Of a stretch of 64,000 nt of DNA, positions 25,743 through 37,233 are shown piece after piece; positions within the stretch are counted from its first letter, which is position 1; each line of letters opens with the position of its first letter. The notes under the pieces are model-generated. The model made no database searches. It saw only the letters and a program-made list of their open reading frames with translations, and was not told where the DNA came from. A program made the position numbers and the translations under genes. This DNA comes from Chaenocephalus aceratus (Eukaryota > Chordata > Actinopteri > Perciformes > Channichthyidae), in the NCBI GenBank assembly GCA_023974075.1, contig JAMFTG010000186.1, positions 139,001 through 203,000 of the forward strand. The letters are read 5' to 3'.

Positions 25743-25973
25743 TTAGGATGCCACCTGGGCGCCTCCCTGGAGGTGTTCCAGGCACGTCCAGCTGGGAAGA
25801 GACCAAGGGGTAGACCTAGGACCAGGTGGAGGGATTATATCTCTTCGCTGGCCTGGGAGCGCCTTGGGACCCCCAGTCAGAGCTGGTTGATGTCGCCAGG
25901 GAAAAGAAAGTTTGGGGCTCTCTGCTGGAACTGCTACCCCCGAGACCCGACCACGGATAAGCGGGAGAAGATG

Positions 25974-26041
25974 GATGGATGGATGGATGGATGGATGAAT
26001 GGATGGATGGATGGATGGATGGATGGATGGATGGATGGATG
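25974..26041. repeat. GGAT microsatellite
   Basis: (GGAT)n at the 3' end of the LINE fragment, with one GAAT variant; this is the element's own tail. Confidence 0.92.
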
Positions 26042-26049
26042 AGTGAAAT

Positions 26050-27030
26050 CAGCAATTAGGTTTCAGAAATATTTCTAAAGTTGATGGGCTTTTTTTATTG
26101 TTAATGTCATTGAAAAAGACCAAAAATACTGAAGACATTTGTGAATGAAATATTTACCAAATATAATAAATTTTCTTTCCAAATCAAGGTTTTTCGTTCA
26201 CAAATCGAAGGTCATGTTTTATTTTATCATATGCCGGGTTTTTTGTTACATGGATGTGCTGTGAAGCGATAATTATCCGACCATAAAGTCAGATTGTTCT
26301 GCAGCTCTCAGCATGCCGTGCTGCACAGCAACACATCGAGCACAACGAGCAGATCGATGGAGCAGCGGCCTGAGAATAAAAGCCTCTCCACATGAAGCTC
26401 CTCTCACAAGAATCAAACACAATCCCCAGGAGCTCAGCGGGCCCCAGGAGTCCCCTGATCACCCTGACTCTGGACCCTCAGAGTCCTGCACCCCGGGGCC
26501 CAGAGCCAGCCTGAGAGGCCCTGAGATGCCCTGATCTGTGGAGGGGGAGGATGTCAGAGAGGCATGTCACTTTGATTCAACGCCTGCAGACCAACGTGTG
26601 AGATGCGAGCTGTGAAATAAAAAAATCAATATTTCTGAGCGCTGCACATTCTCCTTCTCCTCCCAGAGGCCTGGATTACACGCACGGGACAAAAGGAAGT
26701 TATACAATACATGACCGTGATGCTGATTGTACTACAGTACAGTATGTCAGGGCAACGCTGCCAAATATGCCCCACTCTGTTCTAGTGCGGTTTTGTGCAC
26801 GGATGAAAAGGCTGCATACATTTGCATAAAACATATCTGCTGCTCTGGGGTGCTTACTACCAAACTGAAGGCTCCAGAAGGAAATATATCTCCATGGCTG
26901 CACAATATATCGTTTCAGCATCAAAATTGCAATGTGTTCATGAAGCATTAATCATAATCGGAGTACGGCAATGTCAAACATAACACTTCTACTTTTTGCT
27001 GCACGATACAAAAGGAGTTTCTTTCCCATA
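26050..27030. other. no gene: anonymous intronic DNA
   Basis: Unique-looking sequence. The frame at 26313-26534 is GC-rich but shows no domain or splice context. Confidence 0.45.
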
Positions 27031-27034
27031 AATG

Positions 27035-27240
27035 GGGCAAAGCCTGCGAGCTAGTTCAGGCAGTCAACTCGAGCACTTATGCTGCATTCATACATAACGC
27101 CCCCTTGCCACTCTACAACCAACTAAACAGAGTCTCCTTGATATGCCGCTCTATTGAACCTGCCAGATCTCTCTCCATGCTTTGCCTGCTGCTGCTATAG
27201 CTGCAGCTACCTCTACGTCGCTGCTGCTCGCTGCCCCACC
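27035..27240 (+). mobile_element. left flank of the element hosting the 12-bp minisatellite
   Basis: This sequence (GCAAAGCCTGCGAGCTAGTT, TTGATATGCCGCTCTATT, GCTGCTGCTATAGCTGCAGC) recurs almost unchanged at 35190-35394, where it leads into only four 12-bp units. It is therefore a dispersed element; class unknown. Confidence 0.65.
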
Positions 27241-28352
27241 ACCACCCCGGCTTCCACCCCATCTTCCACCCTAGCTTCCATCCCAGCTTCCACCCCAGAA
27301 ACACCCCAGCTTCCACCCCAGAAACACCCCAGCTTCCACCCCAGCTTCCAACCCAGCTTCCACCCCAGCTTCCACCCCAGAAACACCCCAGCTTCCACCC
27401 CAGCTTCCACCCCAGCTTCCACCCCAGCGTCCACCCCAGCGTCCACCCCAGCTTCCACCCCAGCGTCCACCCCAGCTTCCACCCAAGCTCCACCCCAGCT
27501 TCCACCCAAGCTCCACCCCAGCTTCCACCCCAGCTTCCACTCCAGCTTCCACCCCAGCTTCCACCCCAGCTTCCACCCAAGCTCCACCCCAGCTTCCACC
27601 CAAGCTCCACCCCAGCTTCCACCCCAGCTTCCACCCAAGCTCCACCCCAGCTTCCATCCCAGCTTCCACCCCAGCTTCCAACCCAGCTCCACCCCAGCTT
27701 CCACCCAAGCTCCACCCCAGCTTCCACCCAAGCTCCACCCCAGCTTCCATCCCAGCTTCCACCCCAGTGTCCACCCCAGCTTCCACCCCAGCTTCCACCC
27801 CAGCTTTCACCCCAGCATCCACCCTAGCTTCCACCCCAGCTTCCACCCCAGCTCCACCCCAGCTCCACCCCGGCTTCCACCCCAGCTTCCACCCCAGCTT
27901 CCACCCCAGCTTCCACCCCAGCGTCCACCCCAGCTTCCACCCCAGCGTCCACCCCAGCTTCCACCCCAGCTTCCACCCCAGCTTCCAACCCAGCTTCCAA
28001 CCCAGCTTCCACCCAAGCTCCACCCCAGCTTCCACCCCAGCTTCCAACCCAGCTTCCACCCCAGCTTCCACCCCAGCTTCCACCCCAGCTTCCACCCAAG
28101 CTCCACCCCAGCTTCCATCCCAGCTTCCACCCCAGCTTCCACCCAGGCTCCACCCCAGCTTCCACCCCAGCTTCCACCCCAGCGTCCACCCCAGCGTCCA
28201 CCCCAGCGTCCACCCCAGCTTCCACCCAAGCTCCACCCCAGCTTCCACCCAAGCTCCACCCAAGCTCCACCCCAGCTTCCACCCAAGCTCCACCCAAGCT
28301 CCACCCCAGCTTCCACCCCAGCTTCCACCCCAGCTTCCACCCCAGCTTCCAA
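27241..28352. repeat. 12-bp minisatellite, about 1.1 kb
   Basis: The core unit is CTTCCACCCCAG, with variants CGTCCACCCCAG, CTCCACCCAAG and CTTCCAACCCAG. Period 12 keeps long frames open on both strands (proline-rich on plus, tryptophan/glycine-rich on minus, up to about 400 codons). None has a start context, domain or codon pattern suggesting a protein. Confidence 0.93.
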
Positions 28353-28479
28353 AAAAACGATGTGACCAAAACAGGTCCATATTCGTCATATTGTGAAAAT
28401 GCACTGGTTTTTTTCACATCGCATGCAGTATACAGTATATCCCAGTAAAACGTCTTTCATTATGACACAGTCCAACCTA

Positions 28480-28650
28480 GAATTCTTGTCTTGCCTGTTT
28501 TATGCTTTTATGCTGCTGTATTGCCTTGTCGGTTCGATTCAATTGTGTTCCGTTTTTGTTTTAGCTGTTTTAACTTTTAAATGCACTGTAAGGCGACCTT
28601 GGGTGTCCTGAAAGGCGCCTCGAAATAAAACGTATTATTATTATTCTAAT
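28480..28650 (+). mobile_element. LINE 3' tail ending in ATT repeats
   Basis: The sequence GCACTGTAAGGCGACCTTGG followed by GTCCTGAAAGGCGCCTCGAA and an AATAAAACGTATTATTATT tail resembles the 3' end of L2/Rex-type LINEs. It abuts the 12-bp minisatellite region. Confidence 0.5.
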
Positions 28651-29004
28651 TGCAAGTAAAAGGAGAACAATTTCAAAAAACGAAGATTTGGTTGCAAAAA
28701 GAACACAACAGTAAATATTGCAATGTCCCTTTTTTGCCAAAACCATACCTTCCTTTATTTTTGTCATGGATTGTAAAACACAGTTTAACCTGAAAGACTG
28801 TCATATACTGATAATAAAGTTTGCCTGTTGGAGTATTCTGTCTCTCTTTGTCATACTGCTCTTATTCTTCCATGCTGCTCTCCTTCAATGGAGCCAGACA
28901 CCACAGAGACGCAGCAGGGATCAGAGAGGCGAGGAGGTGTAAACTTAAGGACTTCCTGTTTCCACAGTCGTGTGACGGATCCCAGAGTTGAATCCCCCAT
29001 AGCA

Positions 29005-29228
<224 letters not shown>

Positions 29229-29750
29229 GAGCGAAACTCTCTTGACAGGAAAACACGGGGATGTAAAGGAGATGAGAGGGTACGCCGTCTCAGCGTGTCA
29301 AGAAAGAAGCGTTTTGTATTCACAGTGATGAGTGCAAACAGCACATGAAAAGGTAACCGGAGTACGATCTAAATTAAATGATGTCAAGAGGCGAAGAAGA
29401 CGAAGTTGTTGTGACAAAAGCAAACGCTGAATGAGACGTGTGTCAGGACTCAAAGGAAGGCTGTACAGCTTTGAAGGGAGCTGTCAAATCGTATACAACG
29501 TTTCTTCAGGTGTGATATGGAGGATAGAAGCAGCCAGAATTCAAAAAATGTATAACTAGACAAATATGTATATAATCTGCCATTACATGTACCAAAAGTC
29601 ATTTAAAAAAAATAACATTTGGGTTTAGTAGTATATAGTTGATGCAAGTTGACAAATTCAGATTTAAAAATTCAGCAATAATAAACCACGAACAACACAT
29701 GAATAAAAACCCAACGCTGCACAACCACGACACAACATAATAATAAAAAA

Positions 29751-29761
29751 GCAGTCTTACC
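29751..29761 (-). other. slc8a3: splice donor ending slc8a3 exon 2
   Basis: The minus strand reads CCTG then GTAAGA, with GT at 29760-29759. The open frame would run only into TAA one codon further, which shows that the coding part ends here. The split codon begins TG, so the residue at the junction will be Cys or Trp depending on the next exon, whereas mammalian NCX1 and NCX3 have Val and NCX2 has Met. Confidence 0.85.
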
Positions 29762-31541
29762 AGGTCTCGTCGTTTTTGAACTCCAGCTCTCCGTAGTTGT
29801 CCTCGAAGTCCTCCCCTCCTCCCTTGGCGATCGCCTCCACGGTGCGAAACGGCACAATGACCGTGCCCCTCGCTCCGGAAGTCCTCAGCACCTTCACCTC
29901 CATGATGCCGATGCTCTCGCTGATGTGCACCGAGCCGCTCTCGAAGGTGAAGATGCCCGAGTGGTCGTCGTCCAAGATGGTGACGGTGGCCACGGCGGGG
30001 AATCCCAGCATGGCCTTCGGGTACGGGAGGCTGTTGGGCGACAGCACCTCGTCCTCCGTCTCCAGGACGCGCAGATTCCCCAGCCGCACGAAAAAGTGCT
30101 CGTCCTCCTCGAAGATGTCGTCGTCTATGATGCCGATGTTGATCTCCCTGAACATCTCGCCTGGTTTGAACACCACCGTGCCCTCGGAGAACTCGTAGTC
30201 GGCCCCAGCGTTGGCCGATCCGTCCTCCGTCTTGTAATCCACGTAGATCGTCTTGTTGATGTCGCCGCCCCTTCTGGTGACGGTTAATATCGCAGCGCCG
30301 CAGTTCTCGAGGCACTGGTAGACGGCGGGGTCGAAGGTGATCCTGGACACGTATTCCTCCGGTTCCTCCACGTGAATCTCCTGAATGCTGACGCTCTTCT
30401 TGGCCTGCTCCGTCACGTGTTTCTTCAGGATGTTTCCGGCGCCCGTCATCATGCGGGTGGCCTGGATGCGGTAGAAGGCGCGGCTCTTCTGCTGGTGCGT
30501 CAGGGCGTAGTAGTTGGCCATCTCCACCAGCTGATCCAGCTCTTTCTCCGGGTACTTCTGCTTCAGATCCTTCAGGATTCGGATCATGTCTCGCCGGGAT
30601 TCGTCCACCTCTTTGCTCTCGATCAACCCGATGAGATTGCTGGCGGCGCTTCCGTCCATGAAGTGCGAGTTCACCATCTTGCCGTCCATCTCGATGCCCT
30701 TCGAACGCTCCCCCTCCGTCTCGATGATGACCCCCCGGTGTTTGTCGTGGCGGTACTTCTTGTGCATGAACTTGAAGAAAAGCAGTCTTCTGTCCGCTAT
30801 CCAAGCCAGGAAAACGCATATGGGGAAGAAGGCCAGCGTGAGCAGACCCTCCCACACCTGGACTTCATTCGGGGAAAACACAGCCAGGATCATGTAGAGC
30901 CAGATGTAGGCGAACACGCTCCATCCCGCCGTGACGAAAAACACTCGCAGGTGTTTGACCTTACGCACCTCTCCTTGGGGAACCACGGACACGCAGATGC
31001 CGATGATCACGAACATATTGAAGGCTGCACTGCCCACAATAGTAGCCGGCCCGAGTTCTCCAGATACAAACCCGTGTCCACAGACCTCGATTAACGTGAG
31101 CAGGATCTCAGGGGTCGACGATCCTAAGGCCATGAGGGTGAGGTTGGACACGGTTTCGTTCCACACCCGGATCATGGTGGTGGTCGTTTCCCCGTTGGGC
31201 TTCTTGATGACCAGTTCCCTCTCCTGTGAAGTGATGACCTCGATGGCGGCCATGAAGCGATCAGAGATGATTGACACCCCGAGGAACATGTAGATCATGG
31301 CCACGAAGTACACAATGACCCGGGCGATCTTGTCCCCCATGGAGGGGTCCTCGGGGTACCAGATGGGCAAGATGATCCCCGCTCTGCATTTGGAGTTCCC
31401 CGAGCAGGTGGCATTGCTGGGGGTGATTAAGGGGCTTGGGGTGGTGCGAGCCTCCGTGCACAGGAAGGCGACGGCAGCAGAGAGCAGCCACACCCAGAGG
31501 CAGGCTGTCGACCCCGGTTTCACTGATCCTGAACCCTCCAT
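29761..31541 (-). CDS. slc8a3: Na+/Ca2+ exchanger (NCX), large coding exon 2, N-terminal 593 codons; probably slc8a3
   Basis: This encodes the N-terminal part of a plasma-membrane exchanger that extrudes one Ca2+ for three Na+. Residues 1-30 resemble a cleavable signal peptide. N43 is a possible glycosylation site near the N-terminus. Membrane segments follow at about 72-94, 130-152, 164-186, 198-222 and 229-248. The alpha-1 repeat is at 138-150, reading GSSTPE where mammalian NCX1-3 have GSSAPE. The basic XIP autoinhibitory stretch is at 251-270. The cytosolic loop carries the Calx-beta domain CBD1 (about 385-526), with acidic Ca2+-binding clusters at 473-481 and 524-526, and the start of CBD2. 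The frame is open from ATG to the donor, and an in-frame TGA lies 15 nt upstream of the ATG (31557-31559). The last codon is split after two bases, the same phase as in other NCX genes. The family is certain. The paralogue call rests on NCX3-like residues (for example IIETEG after XIP) and on the neighbouring cox16; slc8a4 is the alternative. Remaining exons lie beyond coordinate 1. Confidence 0.93.
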
Positions 31542-31628
31542 AAACCCTCCGTCGTCTCAAGGGTCCTTACCAGGCTGACAGACCCCTCGGGATCCAGCAC
31601 CGGGCTGTGCTTCGTCTCCACCCACCAC
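31542..31628 (-). other. slc8a3: 5' untranslated part of slc8a3 exon 2 with splice acceptor
   Basis: On the minus strand a pyrimidine-containing acceptor (CTGCTTTCAG) ends at 31629, so the exon begins at 31628, 87 nt before the ATG. NCX genes characteristically start translation inside a large second exon preceded by an untranslated first exon, which fits. The base at -3 of the ATG is T, a weak Kozak context, while +4 is G. Confidence 0.65.
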
Positions 31629-32246
31629 CTGAAAGCAGAGACAACACACATTACACGGATGTTGTTGGGAAAATACTGAATGTACTCTTCCAATATCAGA
31701 GTAGCACATGATAACAAAGGCCCTACGTAGCTGTGTACCTGACAGGATGTATGATTACCTAGAAGAGCATCAGGACTGTTTTCGGCATTTAATATACTAT
31801 GTGACAACGATTAACATGATGATTCTGCTTCTATGGAGATAGACATATGACAAGCATGATCATTTCTGATGTGGGTCTAAGCTAATCTAAACTAAACATT
31901 ACTGCTTTGAACCGGTATTCCTCCATCTTGTGACTGTGTAACTCCCTCTCTTGGATATCAGCATGTGAAGGACACTGCTCAGGAACTAGTTGATGCTCTG
32001 TATGTGACGACTACTTCCATTCTGGAGAGGATCACAAATACATGTATCCTGAGATTGAAGCTCAAGCCGGGGACGAGTGATATTTTTCAAACAGATATAT
32101 ATTTATCAAAAAACACAAAGAGGTTACTCTCACATTGAGCTGCAAAGGCTTATTGTCTGTTTTGATATTTTATTATATATTAATTATATAACCGGGTCTG
32201 AACATTAGCACTTTTACATATTTTGAAAGAATTAATAGACCACTAA

Positions 32247-32986
32247 TGGCGCATTTCCACTGCAGGGCCTCGCACGGCTTAGTACGGTATAGTTAGGCCT
32301 TGGTAGGCCAGGCTCACTTTATGCTGCGTTTCCATTACAGTTTAGGAACTGGGGTAGTAACTATAGTAACGCAGTGTAGGCGGAGCCGTGATGTCATCTT
32401 CAATGCGAAACACAAAAACCAACATTAGCCGTTAGCTGTTAGCCCTCAGAGCTCACAGCTCCTCATGTCTGTTCAGAAACTAGACAAAAGTTAAACAAGT
32501 ACAAACCACAGACTGCCTGTGTCATGGAGAATACAGTCGCTGGTTTATTTATGTCTGTAGGCCGTTGCTGTGAGTGTGGACGGTCGAAGCATATATAACG
32601 TTAGCTTAGCCAAGCTCCATTTAGAAAACACGCATTTTAAAAGGTTTTCGCCTGCCGTCTGTCTGCAGACTTGTCAAAGCATTAATTCATAGTTTTTACT
32701 AACCAGTATCAGTATGTTGTTACTTCGGCATCATTTTGAAACGTGTATTTCAATTAAATCACGGTAAAATATGTTCATCTTGTTGTAGTTGTAGCCCCCT
32801 GCCAGCGATTCTCTCTCTAGTTTAGCATACTCAGCCCGGTTGTTGGCCCGGAAAGAACCACGATTTTGGAGGGCCAGAAAAACTGTGAAAAATCACCCGT
32901 TAGCCGGAACTACCCCTAGTGGAAACGCAACAAAAAAACGGGCCGGATTTGACACGTAAGCTACGTGCTGCAGTGGAAATGTGCCA
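32247..32986. mobile_element. TAA-flanked MITE (Harbinger-like), 740 bp
   Basis: The ends are TGGCGCATTTCCACTGCAG and CTGCAGTGGAAATGTGCCA, with TAA directly repeated outside (32244-32246 and 32987-32989). A 3-bp TWA duplication is characteristic of PIF/Harbinger. The interior contains a second subterminal CTGCGTTTCCATTACAG box and no coding region. Confidence 0.7.
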
Positions 32987-33709
32987 TAAGAGCTCTTAAG
33001 AAGTTAAGAGGCCAAATTACAAAAACTACAAGTTTCTGAAATGTTTAAACAAACACCGTATCTATGAATCTAGCAAATAATCTGAAACCGATTGAGACAC
33101 ACAACTTTAACATCTTATAAAAATAATAAAATTGCATTACATTGACTTGACTCTTTTGCTCAGTGAATAATTACCACAGTTTCTAAATGAATAACTAATT
33201 GAACATCATTATTTAATGAATTAAAGTTTCCTTTTTGTTTTTTAATGGAGATTTTACAATAGATGCATTACAACCAAAAATGTTGGTTGGTTATTATATG
33301 TTTTCTGTGTACACGGTATATTTTTAGAAGAAGGAAAATGTTAACAAAGGACTTTTTTGTCCAGGTCCAATAAAACAAAGTTAGTTGAAGCAGGGGGAAA
33401 CCAACAGCCCTTCCATGAGTGGTATATATTGCATAGTTTTGTGTCAAAGACAAACTTCATGATAAAGAAATGCCAATAAATATGAAATACAAACATTTTA
33501 ATTAAAATGATTTCTAGTCTCAAGGTGAGCATTTAACAAAGTAACATACAGGTGCTGAAATAATTAATAAAATATGAGAAAATAAAAAGAAAGAGTAGAG
33601 GAATGGCATATGCAGATTTGATTACAATCTACTATAACCCTATATTAACATTTCTTAAGATTAACCAGAGATCATGAAAGACTGTTTTTCGGTATTTTAC
33701 TGAAATTGG

Positions 33710-34107
33710 AGGTGGGGTAGGTAAGTTTCAGAAACCGGCTCGAGATACACTTTTTGTTATATTCCATGGAATGCTCTTAACATCCCGATAGCAATGAATA
33801 TCTGAAGTGCTTTGACAAAAAATCCATACAAAAATGTCATCTGTAGAAGCCGTAATACTGTAAAAAGTACAGTATTACAGTATTAGTAATAGTATTATTT
33901 ATCCGGCCCGGCTAAACGGATTGGATGGCCTACCTGCCTGTCAGCCTGCCATCGGGGCACTAACTTATCTCGTGCCCTCATTGGTCGTGTGCGCGTTCGT
34001 ATGTGTTGGAGGAGGGGCTCTGGAAGGAAGTGGCAGATTTTCTCCGGTTGTGTATTTTCAAATTCTAGCGATCTCGAGCCGGTTTCTCAAATGTACCTAC
34101 CCCACCT
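33710..34107 (+). mobile_element. TTAA-type MITE (same family), 398 bp
   Basis: Both terminal inverted repeats are present. The right side is followed by TTAA (34108-34111), while the left flank reads TTGG, so the left target copy is mutated. A small internal duplication (about 33850-33900, AGTATTA repeats) makes it longer than its relatives. Confidence 0.7.
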
Positions 34108-34859
34108 TTAACTGACCAATTGATGTCAATATTAGATTTGGGGATTAACATACATTTTTTAATCCGTAAGTAAATTATTTTTGATTTAAATTCTTGTTGA
34201 GTGACTTGAGAGATTCTGGTGTACTGTAGATGTGACGACGAGTGTCCAGTAATGTGGATGTGTGCGTGATGTGTGTGAGATCTCGGGGGTCACACACACT
34301 CTGGAGCAAAGCGCTCGCTCAGCAGGCGTGAAATGTTGCCAAACTAAGCACTGTCCAAAATGTCGCATTGGCAGAAAAAATACACCGAGCAGAGGGGAGG
34401 CAGGAGACCGTCAGGAGGCGAAGTGAAACAAAGATACAGATGTCCCGTCCACATTCATTACACACTGAGCTCTAAATGCACCCTTACCACTTCTGCAAGA
34501 GAGAGCAGCATCACACTAACAATGCAGACGTTGTCAAAATGAATAAATGCTGTAGCTAAGCATCGCGTGCACATCATGAAAGAGACGATTCTTTAGATGC
34601 AAACAGCTGAGGCCGGAGGCAGCGAGAGCATCATCACACTTATTAGATGTGAGCTGCTTTAAAAAGGGTTTATTCTAAAGGCTATCTCCTCAGTGGTACC
34701 TGGGAGTATGGGTTATTTATAAGCATAATAAAATAATTAAATGTGCGAGAAAATACAAGGGCATGTAAACGTGTGGAGGAATTTGCCATGGTGCATACAT
34801 AAACACCGTTAAAGAAGATACATTGTCGGAGAAACAACCAAACAATGCAATTAAAACAA

Positions 34860-35060
34860 GTATACAATTTAGGAAGGAAGCGAGACAGTATCCTAGAACC
34901 CCTCCCACCCACTCCATGCAGAGCTAGTGAAGACGAGGAGTACGTACTTCAGCCACAGACTCATCCCTCCACGACACAGCACCACGCGCCTCGGACAGTC
35001 CTTTGTGCCTGTCGCCATCAGGCTGCACAACAAGGGGTCAATAATGTGAAACTATTACTA
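34860..35060 (+). mobile_element. probable LINE RT C-terminal fragment
   Basis: In one frame (about 34948-35035) the translation reads FSHRLIPPRHSTTRLGQSFV and PVAIRLHN, resembling the terminal segment of CR1/Rex-type reverse transcriptases, where a Ser-Phe-hydrophobic-Pro-x-Ala-Ile-Arg-Leu-hydrophobic-Asn motif occurs. It is short and degraded. Confidence 0.4.
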
Positions 35061-35187
35061 GACATAAATGCACACTGTTTCCACAACCCATGTTAATATA
35101 TCCAATATATCTAATATTTAATATATGAGTATATGTATATATGTCCATTTTCATTCATTTCTTACCTATAGTTTATATGACCAAATA

Positions 35188-35520
35188 TGGGGCGAAGCCT
35201 GCGAGCTAGTTCAGGCAGTCAACTCGAGCACCTATGCTGCATTCATACCTAACGCCCCTTGCCACTCTACAACCAACCAAACAGAGTCTCCTTGATATGC
35301 CGCTCTATTTAACCTGCCAGATGTCTCTCCATGCATTGCTTGCTGCTGCTATTGCTGCAGCTACTTCCACGTCGCTGCTGCTCGCCTGCCCCAGCTTCCA
35401 CCCCAGCTTCCACCCCAGCTTCCACCCCAGCTTCCACCTGTAGGCTCGGGGGATAGTTATTTAATCACTCATCGTGCTATGTATATCTGTGGAGTGATGA
35501 GGCCCGAGCCTAGATGCCAA
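35188..35520 (+). mobile_element. second copy of the 12-bp-minisatellite element, unexpanded
   Basis: The left part matches 27035-27240. It is followed by four CTTCCACCCCAG-type units (35394-35440) and a right part with a small inverted repeat (GTAGGCTCGGG near 35442 and CCCGAGCCTA near 35503). The expanded copy lacks this right part. Confidence 0.6.
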
Positions 35521-35627
35521 ACTGAAATGTTTATATGATCATTTTAATTTGAATTGTATTTCTTTCTTATTTTATAGTTTCTCATTATTTAGATTTTTAT
35601 CGCTGATCTTATTTTTGATTTTATTAA

Positions 35628-35995
35628 AGGTGGGGTAGGTAAGTTTCAGAAACCGGCTCGAGATACACTTTTTGTTATATTCCATGGAATGCTCTTATCA
35701 TCCCGATAGCAATGAATATCTGAAGTGCTTTGACAAAAAATCCATAAAAAAATGTCATCTGTAGAAGCCGTAATACTGTAAAAAGTACAACCAATCCGTT
35801 TAGCCGGCGGATTGGATGGCCTACCTGCCTGTCAGCCTTCCATCGGGGCACAAACTTATCTCGTGCCCTCATTGGTCATGTGCGCGTTAGTGTGTGTTGG
35901 AGGAGGGGCTCTATAAGGAAGTGGCAGATTTTCTCCGGTTGTGTATTTTCAAATTCTAGCGATCTCGAGCCGGTTTCTCAAATTCTACCCCACCT
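35628..35995 (+). mobile_element. TTAA-flanked MITE (same family), 368 bp
   Basis: TTAA at 35624-35627 and 35996-35999 directly flanks the inverted terminal repeats. The interior is nearly identical to the copies at 33710 and 43591. Confidence 0.75.
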
Positions 35996-36604
35996 TTAAT
36001 CTGTGTGAATCTGTGCTATCCTGTTTTTCACTCTTAACCGGTTGCTGTTTAAACAACTTAAATTAATTAACAAAGTTACATCTTATCTCATCTTATCTTA
36101 CCTGTAGGCTACTATAAATATAAAAATAAGAGATGTGCATTGTTGTTATTGAAAGTGGAAAGGTGTGTAGATACTAAGAGAGGTAGCTTGTGTACAAGTG
36201 TGAAACATATTCGGAGGGTTGTGCAGAACTGGCAATGCTTAAATAAAATAAATAAAAACAAGATATTAGTTGCACTAATAAAATGCACACATACAAGTGG
36301 CTGAAAGCAATTGTCAGTGGGGGTCCCAGGCCTTGTTGATGAGGCCCTCACAATGTGGTGTTTAAAGTCCCTTTTCTGTCCATCTGACAAATGCAATTAT
36401 ATCTCTTCTTTTTGCTAAATTTGGTAAAATGTTTTTGTTATGTCACTTGTTATGCTTTCCTTTTGATTAACTATTTATAGTTGGAGGTTTTGTGTACTAC
36501 TCGTTGTACCTTAAAGTGGATTCTTGTGTTAAAAGGAGGATTAACTCTGGGGCACTTTGGATAAAAGCATCCATTAAGGAGCACATGTTTTGCTTTGTAA
36601 GTTG

Positions 36605-37020
36605 TTTGCACTACACTGGGGGTGTTTCTCAATGTCGAGGATGCTTCCTTGGTAGGACATGTCTTCCGAGTCACTTGCTTCAGAAGCGAGACAAGAATCC
36701 TTCCTATAGCCTCGGAAAACGAAGAATTGTGGAACAGGCTAACAGGTGTGCAGGTGTGCGTCATATTCGAGGCCCCGCCTTAAATGGAGCGCGATTTCCG
36801 CCAAAGATTTGGAACTTGGTCCGTGCGCAAAGCATTGTGGGGATTTTAAGACCGCGGAGTCTACACATGTGCAGCCTCGAAATGTCCCGCTACGAAGGAC
36901 GCCGGCCTCGGTAGAATTCCAAGTATGCTGGACATTGGAACAGTCCTTCGGCGGCACTCGATGACGTAGTATGCTTGAAATAGTGGCTTTTAAAATAACT
37001 GCCGGGTGATATTTTGGGAA
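36605..37020. mobile_element. probable MITE-like interspersed sequence
   Basis: The sequence opens GGGGGTGTTTCTCAATGTCG and closes around GGACATTGGAACAGTCC, a loose inverted relation. It is CpG-richer than its surroundings, and the overlapping frames lack any domain. Assignment is tentative. Confidence 0.3.
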
Positions 37021-37233
37021 CTGTATCCATCAGCTCTGGGGCCAGTTTGGAAAGCTGACAGGGTTTTAAATATACTGCCAAATTGTATTTCTGGATCCTA
37101 GGCAGTGTTAGTGTCCGATAAAGAACGTTTTAAATACCTTTTGTGTAGAGAATCAAGCATGTACACGTCACTTACAGTACAGATGCTTTTATCCAAAGCG
37201 ACTTATACACTCAATACTGTGGGCAACCAACCC

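Larger units (their letters stand above)
24838..26041 (+). mobile_element. LINE reverse-transcriptase C-terminal fragment with GGAT tail, split by a MITE
   Basis: Translation of 24838-25115 gives SVYRAIFVPTLTYGHE, MTERTRSRIQAAEMGFL and LRWFGHLV. Translation from 25743 continues MPP, then [10 protein letters not shown] in a shifted frame. The fragment ends in a GGAT microsatellite (25974-26041) of the kind found at the 3' end of a common teleost non-LTR family. Frameshifts and stops make it a fossil. Clade not assigned with confidence. Confidence 0.65.

Noticed and set aside
26313..26534. GC-rich 73-codon plus-strand frame as a possible exon
   Set aside because: No conserved motif and no convincing acceptor/donor pair; composition alone is not enough.
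27154..28417. Open frames of up to 403 codons on both strands, proline-rich on plus and Trp/Gly-rich on minus
   Set aside because: They are translations of a 12-bp minisatellite. Several frames are open at once, there is no domain, and a second copy of the host element has only four units.
29599..31094. Long frames on the plus strand and in other minus frames across the exchanger exon (up to 418 codons)
   Set aside because: They are shadows of the GC-rich NCX coding sequence. Only the frame starting at 31541 matches the family.
33841..33900. Tandem AGTATTA-type repeat as a separate satellite
   Set aside because: It is a small internal duplication in one MITE copy, absent from the other copies.
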